Positions 1 through 6,820 are shown, counted from the stretch's first letter. The stretch: 64,000 bases of DNA from a virus (IMGVR_UViG_3300042868_011386:1-64000); one strand, 5' to 3'. Translations and numbers: made by a program. Notes: generated by a model not told the origin, from the letters alone.

Positions 1-14
1 AAACGGACCAGTTT

Positions 15-20
15 TATAAT
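15..20 (+). promoter_or_regulatory. -10 element before the intron-containing tRNA
   Basis: A perfect TATAAT lies six bases upstream of the tRNA 5' end. Any -35 element would fall at or beyond the window edge, so only the -10 box can be judged. Confidence 0.5.
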
Positions 21-25
21 GAAAG

Positions 26-308
26 GGGCTTGTAGCTCAGCGGTAAGAGCAGTCGACTCGATAGGGTCTTCTTATTAGAAATAGTAAGTTAGCAGAACTT
101 AAATTCAGGGAACGCTTAACGGGTAATGCCGATGCCAATCCTGAGCGAAACCTCGAAAGAGGGACGTGCAGAGACTATAATAGTTCAATCTTAACAGGTT
201 ATGCTGAAGATTAAGGGATAGTCCAGACCACAAACTGAAAAGGTAGTGAAAACTATAGTGGTAAGCATAATCGATTGGTCGCAGGTTCGAATCCTGCCGG
301 GCCCACCA
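26..308 (+). tRNA. tRNA-Ile2(CAU) interrupted by a group I intron
   Basis: Exon 1 (26-58) gives acceptor strand GGGCTTG, a D arm and the anticodon 5' stem GTCGA followed by CT. Exon 2 (266-308) gives CATAA, stem TCGAT, a GCAGG/CCTGC T arm with TTCGAAT loop, acceptor CGGGCCC, discriminator A and encoded CCA. Joining them produces a 7-nt loop CTCATAA with anticodon CAU. The GACTCATAATC context and TTGGTC variable region resemble bacterial tRNA-Ile2, whose C34 is modified to lysidine so that AUA is read; elongator Met is less likely. The intron falls between U33 and C34. Without splicing the anticodon loop cannot form. Confidence 0.9.
59..265 (+). ncRNA. Group I self-splicing intron in tRNA-Ile2
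   Basis: This 207-nt intron has a recognisable group I core. P1 forms between exon GACU (55-58) and the internal guide GGUC (65-68), with the expected U-G pair at the 5' splice site. A P4-like pairing joins CAGG and CCTG in the context CAATCCTGAGC. P7 pairs GACTAT (173-178) with ATAGTC (218-223). The last base, G265, is the expected omega-G. The core words AGAGACTA and ATAGTCCAG are shared with small tRNA introns such as the Azoarcus tRNA-Ile intron (about 205 nt, from memory). No endonuclease ORF is present, so the intron appears immobile by itself. Confidence 0.88.
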
Positions 309-309
309 T

Positions 310-317
310 TATAAATA
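310..317 (+). promoter_or_regulatory. T4-like late promoter
   Basis: An exact TATAAATA octamer sits eight bases before the ATG of the membrane coiled-coil gene. This is the T4 late-promoter -10 consensus, used by gp55 with the gp33 co-activator. Confidence 0.6.
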
Positions 318-324
318 TTATGAC

Positions 325-1122
325 ATGGTTTTACGTGCACTGCTATTCATTACGAGCCTACTTGTAGCTGGATGTGCCGCATGGTTTTCAGTACTCGGCA
401 TTGCTACACTCTTTAGTGGCAGCTATGTTTCAGTGCTCATCATGGCGAGTGCACTTGAGATTGGCAAACTTGTAGCGACGACCTATTTGCATCACTATTG
501 GACGCATACATCAGCACTCTTAAAAGGCTATCTCGTCACAGCTACACTCATACTCATGTGTATAACTTCACTCGGTATTTTTGGTTATCTATCGTCTGCC
601 TATGCTGTAAACTCAATACAATTTTCTAACATCGACTCCCAGGTTGGGTCTCTTCAAGAACGTAAGAGCGGCATCGACTCTGAAGTCTCACAAATCAACT
701 CACGAATAGAGACACTAAACGCTGCGCGGCGCTCACAAGAAGAACGCTTGCCAAAGATGTCTGCGGCAAATGCACGACCAATCTATGCTGACATTGAAAG
801 AACAGCGGCTGAAATGCAAGCACAGCGCGAGAGAATAGTTCAACTGCAAGACAGCAAGAGAGAGCTTGACACACAAATACAAGAGCTAAAACTCAAGATG
901 TCGGCATCAAAAGACATTGGAACGTTTAAGTTTATTGCCGATCAGTTTAATCTGCCGCTCGATACAATCGTAATGGCCTTTATATGCATAATCATTGCTG
1001 TGTTTGATCCACTTGCTATTGCACTGCTGCTGTCATACAACAGCACACTTTCCAAAACACTCATGAAAGACAAGTCAGTTGATGTATCAAATCGCATCTA
1101 TGACCTGTCTGACGGTCTATAA
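325..1122 (+). CDS. Membrane protein with central coiled coil
   Basis: This 265-aa protein has about three hydrophobic segments in its first 100 residues. A charged helical stretch (roughly residues 100-195, rich in Q, E, R and K) suggests a coiled coil, and one more membrane segment lies near residues 210-240. Similar coiled-coil membrane proteins of unknown role occur in marine T4-like phages (family knowledge, not searched). It follows a TATAAATA motif, so late expression is likely. A role in envelope remodelling or lysis timing is conceivable, but nothing in the sequence fixes it. An ATG at 320 lies in another frame and does not open a long reading frame. Confidence 0.75.
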   Translation: MVLRALLFITSLLVAGCAAWFSVLGIATLFSGSYVSVLIMASALEIGKLVATTYLHHYWTHTSALLKGYLVTATLILMCITSLGIFGYLSSAYAVNSIQFSNIDSQVGSLQERKSGIDSEVSQINSRIETLNAARRSQEERLPKMSAANARPIYADIERTAAEMQAQRERIVQLQDSKRELDTQIQELKLKMSASKDIGTFKFIADQFNLPLDTIVMAFICIIIAVFDPLAIALLLSYNSTLSKTLMKDKSVDVSNRIYDLSDGL

Positions 1123-1130
1123 ATCTTATT

Positions 1131-1340
1131 ATGAATCTATGTGAATTGCCATGCAATCATACTGCTATAATATGCAAAGTTCAAGGGGTCGAATGTGCTC
1201 GACTTCGTGATATGGGTTTTTGTGAAAATACACATATCACAAAAACCCGCGAAGGAAAAAATATTGTCTGCTCAACATGCGGCATACGATTAGCATTAAA
1301 TCAGGAGTTAGCTAAGGACATCATCGTTGATGAGTTATAA
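1131..1340 (+). CDS. FeoA-domain protein
   Basis: The 69-aa product looks like a stand-alone FeoA SH3-like domain. It has the pattern ARLRDMGF, then a basic strand and a C-terminal IRLALNQELAKDIIV segment. In bacteria FeoA is a small cytoplasmic partner of the ferrous-iron transporter FeoB. The protein is unusually cysteine-rich (seven Cys, including a CSTC pair near residue 47), so metal binding is possible. It starts eight bases after the preceding gene and a late promoter overlaps its stop codon. No feoB is visible. It could modulate a host Feo system or be an unrelated small beta-barrel; the fold call is fairly secure, the function is not. Confidence 0.7.
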   Translation: MNLCELPCNHTAIICKVQGVECARLRDMGFCENTHITKTREGKNIVCSTCGIRLALNQELAKDIIVDEL

Positions 1341-1343
1341 ATA
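1336..1343 (+). promoter_or_regulatory. T4-like late promoter before the tRNA cluster
   Basis: An exact TATAAATA overlaps the stop codon of the FeoA-like gene, ten bases upstream of tRNA-Ser(UGA). It could drive the tRNAs and the outer-membrane protein gene as one late transcript ending at the terminator near 2446. Confidence 0.5.
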
Positions 1344-1352
1344 AAATTTTTT

Positions 1353-1442
1353 GGGTGAATGGCAGAGCGGTTTATTGCACTTGTCTTGAAAACAAGAGTG
1401 GCTGAAAGGTCACCGTGGGTTCAAATCCTACTTCACCCGCCA
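1353..1442 (+). tRNA. tRNA-Ser(UGA)
   Basis: Class II tRNA. The acceptor GGGTGAA pairs with TTCACCC, the anticodon stem CTTGT/ACAAG encloses CTTGAAA (anticodon UGA), the variable arm is long as in serine tRNAs, discriminator is G and CCA is encoded. Confidence 0.93.
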
Positions 1443-1446
1443 TTTT

Positions 1447-1536
1447 GGAACGTTGACTGAGTGGTCGAAAGTGTTTCCCTGCTAAGGAAATGTAGGGGTG
1501 ACTCTACCGTAGGTTCGAATCCTACACGTTCCGCCA
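1447..1536 (+). tRNA. tRNA-Ser(GCU)
   Basis: Class II tRNA starting five bases after the previous one. The acceptor GGAACGT pairs with ACGTTCC, the anticodon stem TTTCC/GGAAA encloses CTGCTAA (anticodon GCU), the variable arm is long, discriminator is G and CCA is encoded. It serves AGC and AGU, so the two serine tRNAs cover both serine codon boxes. Confidence 0.93.
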
Positions 1537-1557
1537 ATGTGTATATATAATTAAAAT

Positions 1558-1632
1558 GCCCGGTTAGCTCAGTGGTAGAGCAGATCCTTTACACGGATAA
1601 GGCCGGCGGTTCGAAACCGTCACCGGGTACCA
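1558..1632 (+). tRNA. tRNA-Val(UAC)
   Basis: The acceptor GCCCGGT pairs with ACCGGGT, closing with a G-U at the end. The D stem is GCTC/GAGC, the loop TTTACAC gives anticodon UAC, the T arm is GGCGG/CCGTC, and A plus CCA follow. The outermost anticodon-stem pair is G-A, a small irregularity. Confidence 0.9.
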
Positions 1633-1665
1633 CTTCTCCCCCTGAAAAACAAAATGAACTATAAT

Positions 1666-2391
1666 ATGAAAAAACAAACACAAATCGTTAAAATTGGTAT
1701 TGTAGCACTTGCTACACTTGTAAACGCATATGCTGGTACAATCGAAGACGCTCCTTCAGCAGTGGCTCCTGTCGCAGTTGAAACTGCCTATTCTTCCGAT
1801 AATGTCTGGCGTGGTGCTGATCTAGGTGCAAATGAAGCAAGCGCAATCATCTCAACTACAGCTGAACTTCCTGCGGACGTTTCGTTGGCGCTGAGCGCTG
1901 ACTATGCAAACGCTGAAACAACTGGGAAGGACGAAGCTACTGAGCTGTCTGCAATCTTTTCTAAGAGCGTTGCTGACTATCTCGTATCTTTGAGCTATAC
2001 CTGGTATTCGCAGGACTATGCGGGTCAGGAAGGACAAGCGCAAGAAGCTGGTTTGACTGTATCACGTGCAGTTGGTCCAATCGATCTTTCGCTTACTCAG
2101 TATATGAGTATTGTGGGTGATAACAATGCTTATAGCGAACTTGCTGCAACATACAGTGATGACTTTGGATCTTCATTGATGCTTGACTTTCGCGCTGAGC
2201 TTGGCTATCTCGCTCAAGAAGGACAGTGCACTCACTTTGAAACTACTGTCTCAACAGACATTCCAGTTGTCGAAGGTGTGACTGCAGTTCCGTTTGTCTC
2301 ATACTCACTTGGTCTTGATGACTCGGTTGGTGTGCACTCAGACATGAAGAATCTTTTCTTCGGTGGAATTGAGTTTAAGAAGTCATTTTAA
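1666..2391 (+). CDS. Secreted beta-barrel outer-membrane protein (porin-like)
   Basis: The product (about 241 aa) starts with a Sec-type signal peptide: MKK, a hydrophobic core, then a cleavage site around NAYA/GTI. The mature part consists of alternating amphipathic strands (AYSSDNVWRGADLG, SYTWYSQDYA, FVSYSLGL) and ends in FKKSF. A terminal phenylalanine is the usual BAM recognition signal for outer-membrane barrels. It resembles TorF-type putative porins with their YSSDYVFRG-like first strand. The ATG at 1666 is preferred over 1654 because it places MKK at the signal-peptide start. It follows the tRNAs and ends at a strong terminator. Possible roles are receptor masking against superinfection or altered permeability. 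Confidence 0.7.
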   Translation: MKKQTQIVKIGIVALATLVNAYAGTIEDAPSAVAPVAVETAYSSDNVWRGADLGANEASAIISTTAELPADVSLALSADYANAETTGKDEATELSAIFSKSVADYLVSLSYTWYSQDYAGQEGQAQEAGLTVSRAVGPIDLSLTQYMSIVGDNNAYSELAATYSDDFGSSLMLDFRAELGYLAQEGQCTHFETTVSTDIPVVEGVTAVPFVSYSLGLDDSVGVHSDMKNLFFGGIEFKKSF

Positions 2392-2411
2392 TAGATAATA
2401 GAATAAAAACG

Positions 2412-2446
2412 AAAACGGAGCCTTCTCTATGTTGGCTCCGTTTTTT
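2412..2446 (+). terminator. Rho-independent terminator
   Basis: Perfect stem AACGGAGCC/GGCTCCGTT with an 11-nt loop followed by a T run, just after the outer-membrane protein gene. Confidence 0.9.
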
Positions 2447-2459
2447 ATTAGTAGAATTA

Positions 2460-2539
2460 CGGGAGTTGACAAATGCAAATTGGTACAGCTACTACGTTTA
2501 GACCGTAGGTTTTTCTGGGTTCGAATCCCAGACTCCCGA
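2460..2539 (+). tRNA. Atypical tRNA-like gene, anticodon UAG (Leu)
   Basis: The acceptor CGGGAGT pairs perfectly with ACTCCCG. The anticodon stem CTACG/CGTAG encloses TTTAGAC (anticodon UAG, which reads the leucine codon CUA). The T arm CTGGG/CCCAG with loop TTCGAAT is perfect. Oddities: the D region is about 22 nt with no good four-base-pair stem, the variable loop is only about six bases although leucine tRNAs are class II, and no CCA is encoded, unlike the other four tRNAs here. It lies beyond a terminator. It may be degenerate, a structural mimic, or a real tRNA needing CCA addition. Confidence 0.6.
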
Positions 2540-2566
2540 CGTCGAGTCCCTCCTTGCCCACCAACC

Positions 2567-3025
2567 CTAATAGTTAGTCTTGCCAAAGCTGTAGAGCATC
2601 GGATTGTCGCTTGATCCAGTGCCAGTTGTGGTGACATCCTTTTTAGCTGGAGTAAATGCATAAATCTCACGTTGAGCACGATCTGCATCAATCCATACTT
2701 CTTTATAGTTGCTGTCGCGAATGAGCAGCATTGGCGCGCCATGAATATGAGCATAGCCAACACACTCTCCACGAATGCTGTCAGAGCCAGAGTGAACTTC
2801 TAGATATTTTCCAAAGAGTGGAAACTTGTCTACTTGTCTGTTTACAGTATCGACAGCTGAACCAAGATCGTCTTTGCTTATGAGATCTTTTCCAATGTAG
2901 ATGCCTTTGCCTTTGGCACGATAGCTCGGAAAGGTTACGATGCCTTCGCTTAATTGTTCTTGAGACAACACATGTGCAGCGGCAGAAACCAATGGGTCTT
3001 CTTTGTATGATGTGAAATTATTCAT
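2567..3025 (-). CDS. Putative capsid-targeted internal protein A
   Basis: This 152-aa protein begins with the module shared by five neighbouring proteins: an aromatic/Asn start, DPL, an alanine-rich AAA segment and a helix ending in VL. LSEG follows at residues 25-28 and fits the T4 gp21 prohead-protease site (L/I-x-E before A/G/S). The rest has no family I recognise; YAHIHGAP and a C-terminal TPAKKD segment stand out. It is the only family member on the minus strand and has its own divergent late promoter at 3035-3042. Delivery inside the capsid is inference from the N-terminal pattern. Confidence 0.7.
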   Translation of the reverse strand: MNNFTSYKEDPLVSAAAHVLSQEQLSEGIVTFPSYRAKGKGIYIGKDLISKDDLGSAVDTVNRQVDKFPLFGKYLEVHSGSDSIRGECVGYAHIHGAPMLLIRDSNYKEVWIDADRAQREIYAFTPAKKDVTTTGTGSSDNPMLYSFGKTNY

Positions 3026-3034
3026 AATCTATCT

Positions 3035-3042
3035 TATTTATA
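3035..3042 (-). promoter_or_regulatory. T4-like late promoter (minus strand)
   Basis: TATAAATA on the minus strand, about ten bases before the start codon of the 2567-3025 gene. It forms a divergent pair with the plus-strand copy at 3065. Confidence 0.65.
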
Positions 3043-3064
3043 CTTTTCTCGAATTATGAAAATG

Positions 3065-3072
3065 TATAAATA
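3065..3072 (+). promoter_or_regulatory. T4-like late promoter (plus strand)
   Basis: TATAAATA ending seven bases before the ATG at 3080. With the divergent copy at 3035-3042 it makes a compact bidirectional late control region. Confidence 0.65.
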
Positions 3073-3079
3073 GTCTTAT

Positions 3080-3649
3080 ATGCAACCCTTTGACAACTAT
3101 AAAAATGACTCTCTTGTGAGTGCTGCAGCAACGATTCTGGAGGGCAAGACTCATGACGAATGTCTTCAAGAAGCGCAGAGCGCAATTATAAAACGCCTAT
3201 TATCAGAAATTGACAATTTAAATAGAAGTCAAATGCAAGAATTTTTACTTGCATTTGCTGATCATATGGATGAGATGACAAAATATGCATCATCACGTGA
3301 TCACAAAGGCAATCCAAAAGACGTCATTAAAAAAATAAGTGATCATCTCTATGACGCAGCAAGAGCAGCAAGCGGATTAAAGACTGGTGAAAAGTATGGT
3401 TATAATGAAGGTGTAGAAGATGAAGGCGAGACACTGCAGGAATATTACACCGCTAAATTTCCACTTGCTAAAAAGGCAATGGAAGCAGTGCGCAATCTAG
3501 ATGAAGATGAAATGGAAGATTTCTTATTTGCGCTTGATAGCTTTTTCGAAGAAGGCGAAATGTCTGACTATAAAGAATCAAGCAATATTTCTGCACTAAT
3601 CTATAAAGCAGCACAAATTTGGAAAAATAGAAACGAAAGATATGCATAA
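3080..3649 (+). CDS. Putative capsid-targeted internal protein B
   Basis: This 189-aa protein shares the N-terminal module (NYKNDSLVSAAATILEG) followed by LQEA at residues 29-32, a likely prohead-protease site. A second site, ETLQEY, splits the remainder into two helical domains that resemble each other: one around IDNLNRSQMQEFLLAFAD and one around VRNLDEDEMEDFLFALDSF. The same helical domain recurs near residue 540 of the 716-aa neighbour. It overlaps the next gene by eight bases, suggesting translational coupling. The helical domain has no known function. Confidence 0.72.
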   Translation: MQPFDNYKNDSLVSAAATILEGKTHDECLQEAQSAIIKRLLSEIDNLNRSQMQEFLLAFADHMDEMTKYASSRDHKGNPKDVIKKISDHLYDAARAASGLKTGEKYGYNEGVEDEGETLQEYYTAKFPLAKKAMEAVRNLDEDEMEDFLFALDSFFEEGEMSDYKESSNISALIYKAAQIWKNRNERYA

Positions 3650-4139
3650 AGACCCGCTTATAGAAGCAGCAACAAGAATCCTTCAAGGCAAGCCCGAAGA
3701 CTTACAAGAGTCTTTTATGCGTTTGCCTGGACATGTCATCAACAATGAATTATACACGCTAGGCAAATCATTTCAACAATTTGTTGATTCAATAAAACGT
3801 GGCGATGACTTTGATCCAAAGAAGATCAACTCACTTATAACTGCATTAAATTCCATAAAGTCTTCTGCAAAAACTTTTAAAGATGGAGAAAGTGTTCCTG
3901 TTTCATATCAGTATGGAAACGTAAAGGAAGCTGCTGAACAAGACGCAGGCGAATATGACGCTGAAGGCAGCATGGCTAAAAATGCACTGCGCACAATCAT
4001 TCGCAACGCAAAAGGATTGCATGACATGCTAAGCGACGATGAAAATTTACCAGAGCACGTTCAAGCAAATCTTGTAAAGGCAGAAGAGTATGTTGTCAGT
4101 GCTCGTGACTATATTGAAAGCACAAAGGAAGCAGAATAA
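3642..4139 (+). CDS. Putative capsid-targeted internal protein C
   Basis: This 165-aa protein has a shortened form of the shared N-terminal module (HKDPLIEAATRILQG) and LQES at residues 21-24. The body is helical and acidic with no recognised domain; GEYDAEGSMAKNALR precedes a C-terminal helix. Its start lies within the last codons of gene B. The short N-terminus and immediate LQE/S site fit a propeptide removed in the prohead; this is inferred, not shown. Confidence 0.7.
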   Translation: MHKDPLIEAATRILQGKPEDLQESFMRLPGHVINNELYTLGKSFQQFVDSIKRGDDFDPKKINSLITALNSIKSSAKTFKDGESVPVSYQYGNVKEAAEQDAGEYDAEGSMAKNALRTIIRNAKGLHDMLSDDENLPEHVQANLVKAEEYVVSARDYIESTKEAE

Positions 4140-4148
4140 ATAAGACAT

Positions 4149-4592
4149 ATGAATAATTTTCATTACAACCAAGACCCGTTGTATGCCGCTGCAGCAAAGA
4201 TACTCAGCGGCACAACATTAACAGAAGATGCATCGCATGCATCTGCCCTTAAAGAACTTAAAGCTTCTAAGGGTGCAGAGATGTTAAAATCAAAAAACAA
4301 TCATGTATTTGGTAAAAATGGTGGATTTTCTGCAGCTCAAGAAGACGCTGACACAATTGCTATTATGATTTTCAAGCAGTCGAACAAAGGATGGATTACC
4401 AAGACCACATTCTACACAATTGAAAAAGAAGATGGTGAAAGTTATTTTAATGTCTATAGTCAAGATGTAACACACATCGCAAATCCAAAAGTGTCTGCTG
4501 AAAAGGTCTATGAGATTGCAAAGCAACACAGCGACAGCAAATACTATTTCAAAACCTTCGATCAAAAATTAGAAATTAACGAACTAAACTAA
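4149..4592 (+). CDS. Putative capsid-targeted internal protein D
   Basis: The 147-aa protein starts MNNFHYNQDPLYAAAAKIL, almost identical to the next gene's N-terminus, then LTED at residues 24-27. The mature part is a mixed alpha/beta domain (TIAIMIFKQSNKGWITKTTFYTIEKE, then SYFNVYSQDV) that I do not recognise. The identical N-termini of D and E on unrelated bodies suggest the module is a transplantable targeting signal. Confidence 0.7.
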   Translation: MNNFHYNQDPLYAAAAKILSGTTLTEDASHASALKELKASKGAEMLKSKNNHVFGKNGGFSAAQEDADTIAIMIFKQSNKGWITKTTFYTIEKEDGESYFNVYSQDVTHIANPKVSAEKVYEIAKQHSDSKYYFKTFDQKLEINELN

Positions 4593-4593
4593 A

Positions 4594-4601
4594 TATAAAT
4601 A
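4594..4601 (+). promoter_or_regulatory. T4-like late promoter
   Basis: TATAAATA ten bases before the ATG of the 716-aa internal-protein gene. Confidence 0.55.
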
Positions 4602-4610
4602 AATTAACAC

Positions 4611-6761
4611 ATGAATAACTTCCACTATCACCAAGACCCGATGTATGCTGCAGCTACAGCAATTCTAACTGGCAAAACTCAACTGCAAGAGTCTGATACT
4701 CTTGACGAAGCAATTGATTGGAACCTTATCCAATCAATGTATGTAAAAGACATTATTGATATTGTAGCAGCATTAGTAATTGGAGGAGGAATTGGTGTAG
4801 CTGCTATATTTGGTGGCGCAATAAAAAGATATCTTTCAGATAAAGCAGACGAAAGAGACGCAAAGGAGTCTGCACAATTCTTAAAGAGCACACTTGATAA
4901 AATCTTAAAGGACAGCAAATCAAAAGAGCTTATTTCACAAATTAAATCTTTTCCTTATTCATCAAAATCTACAGAAGAAGCTAAAAAGAATAACGAAGAG
5001 CGTAAAAAGCTAGTTAGAGCTTATAGTGCACGTCTCAAAACATTATTAAGCGATGATGAGTATGCATTGATAAATGACATCTATAACAATACCATTCGTG
5101 AAAGCGCTGATACTCTTGAAGAAGGAGTCGAAGACGTCAAGTCAATCGTCGACACCCTAAAGGTTGGCGACACTACAAACTTTGGCAAGGTGTTAGAAAT
5201 TGGGACTAACAGCATTACATTCAAGGCAAAAGATCTTCCAAAGACAACAATCGCGTTTAACCAACGCAAGATGGGCAGCTCAGAATTTTTACTTCTCAAA
5301 ACAATCAAACTAAAGGAAGAGACTGAACTTGAAGAAGAGGACGTTGCTGAAGCATACAAGCCATTACGCAAACCAGCCGACCTCATCGACGAATTACAGA
5401 GTATAGTCGACGCCCCAGATTCAAAACTTTGGGACGTCACAAGTGTGTCTATTCGTTTAAGTCATGAAGATATTTTTGATCGTTTTCCAAAGATTTATGA
5501 CTATGTTGAAGATATGTGGTTTGAAATTATGCAACCAAATGGTGCTAAAAAGACAAAAGAAATTGCTAAAAAAGCAATTGAAGCAGTGCGCAAATATTAT
5601 CCAGACCTCAACAAATCTCAGAAAAGCAATCCAGTCTATAAAGAAGATAGCATCGAAGAAGAAACAATTGATGAAGCAATCAACTGGCTTGGTGACTATC
5701 TTACTACTTCTGAAAAGAGTCAGTTTGGCGGCTATCGTCCGACTATACTTGATAAGAAAACTAAAAGAGTTATGTATCAATCTGCAGCTGCATATAATAC
5801 CCCACAAGAGGCAAAGGATCATGCTGAAGACTATCTCAAGCAAAAGGCAAAAGGCATCAGAGATCCTAAAGTTCCGGTTGTTGGTACATATAAACGTGAA
5901 AACAAAAACAAAAACCACAATGGCACTTTCGGTTTGAATCATCGTCCATCTTTCAGCGATAGCGACGACTACGGCCTGTTCGGTTGGTTGGGCGAGACTG
6001 ATGAAAAGATGGATGAAGCAGCAGATGCGGCACTCAAGCGCCGCAAGCAAGTTGATATGGCCAAAGTAAATGCTGGCGCTATGAATCGCGATGACTATAA
6101 CAAAAAGTATAAACTTGGTAAATATCGTCCAGCCGGCAGCAAATTGTCTGGTCCAGGTGGAGTCTATAAAAATCTTGTTAAGGAGGAAGAGACACTCGAA
6201 GAAGCTGTTGCAACACCAGCAGTGCAAAAGCTTATAACATCAATTGATATGCTAAGCCCTAAAGACTATCTAGTTTTCTTACAGGCACTCGCAGACAATG
6301 CACAAGGCATCGCTAATATGAGTCGTCCAGCAAATGCAAGTGGGTACTCAAATGCAAAGGCATGGGCAACAGTGGCTGATCATATTTCTGCAGCAGCTGA
6401 TGCCTATGCACAGCGTCCAATTCGTATTGAAGGCACAGAAGTCGAAGGTGAGACTCTTGAAGAAGCTGCTAACATCAAACCAGTGCAAGGAAAATATATC
6501 TTCTTTATTCAAGACCGCGAACTCTATCAACTCGACCCATATAAACTGCTTGCAAAGACTGATTTTGATCGAATCTCTAGCAGCAAACTTATGTCACACA
6601 TGAAATTAGGCAGCGAGTGGAAAGCAGTATCGGTTGCATGGGGAACAGATCTTCTTGAGATTGGTGCACTCGAATCTCCAAAAGATATATCTGATGCAGA
6701 GCAATGGTATGTCGTGCCTCATTTATATGACAAAATCACGCATCTCGCATTAGTACACTAA
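4611..6761 (+). CDS. Putative capsid-targeted polyprotein E
   Basis: This 716-aa protein begins with the shared MNNFHYHQDPMYAAATAILTG module and then has a series of acidic LxE-type sites: LQES (25-28), LDEA (31-34), TLEEG (about 168), ELEEED (about 240), TIDEA (about 354), KMDEA (about 466), TLEEA (about 530) and TLEEA (about 618). They separate apparently unrelated segments. These include one with a hydrophobic GGGIGVAAIFGGAI helix (about residues 45-65), a helical domain like that of protein B (about 535-610) and a C-terminal domain around KYIFFIQDRELYQLD. The spacing suggests a polyprotein cut by a gp21-like prohead protease into separate internal proteins. It ends just before a terminator. 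The protease gene is not in this window. Confidence 0.75.
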   Translation: MNNFHYHQDPMYAAATAILTGKTQLQESDTLDEAIDWNLIQSMYVKDIIDIVAALVIGGGIGVAAIFGGAIKRYLSDKADERDAKESAQFLKSTLDKILKDSKSKELISQIKSFPYSSKSTEEAKKNNEERKKLVRAYSARLKTLLSDDEYALINDIYNNTIRESADTLEEGVEDVKSIVDTLKVGDTTNFGKVLEIGTNSITFKAKDLPKTTIAFNQRKMGSSEFLLLKTIKLKEETELEEEDVAEAYKPLRKPADLIDELQSIVDAPDSKLWDVTSVSIRLSHEDIFDRFPKIYDYVEDMWFEIMQPNGAKKTKEIAKKAIEAVRKYYPDLNKSQKSNPVYKEDSIEEETIDEAINWLGDYLTTSEKSQFGGYRPTILDKKTKRVMYQSAAAYNTPQEAKDHAEDYLKQKAKGIRDPKVPVVGTYKRENKNKNHNGTFGLNHRPSFSDSDDYGLFGWLGETDEKMDEAADAALKRRKQVDMAKVNAGAMNRDDYNKKYKLGKYRPAGSKLSGPGGVYKNLVKEEETLEEAVATPAVQKLITSIDMLSPKDYLVFLQALADNAQGIANMSRPANASGYSNAKAWATVADHISAAADAYAQRPIRIEGTEVEGETLEEAANIKPVQGKYIFFIQDRELYQLDPYKLLAKTDFDRISSSKLMSHMKLGSEWKAVSVAWGTDLLEIGALESPKDISDAEQWYVVPHLYDKITHLALVH

Positions 6762-6784
6762 TACTAATTAAAAAATAATATAGA

Positions 6785-6820
6785 AAAAGTCACTCGGGCC
6801 ACTCTGAGTGACTTTTCTCG
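6785..6820 (+). terminator. Rho-independent terminator
   Basis: Stem AAAAGTCACTC/GAGTGACTTTT with a 10-nt loop, 24 bases after the polyprotein gene. Confidence 0.88.

Noticed and set aside
59-62. 5' splice site four bases later, after CGAT
   Set aside because: Joining there gives an eight-base or larger loop and loses the P1 GACU/GGUC pairing; splicing after U58 gives a normal 7-nt loop with CAU.
5457-6227. 256-codon open frame on the minus strand inside the polyprotein gene
   Set aside because: Antisense to a well-supported gene, with implausible Cys/Phe/Ile-rich composition and no start signals.
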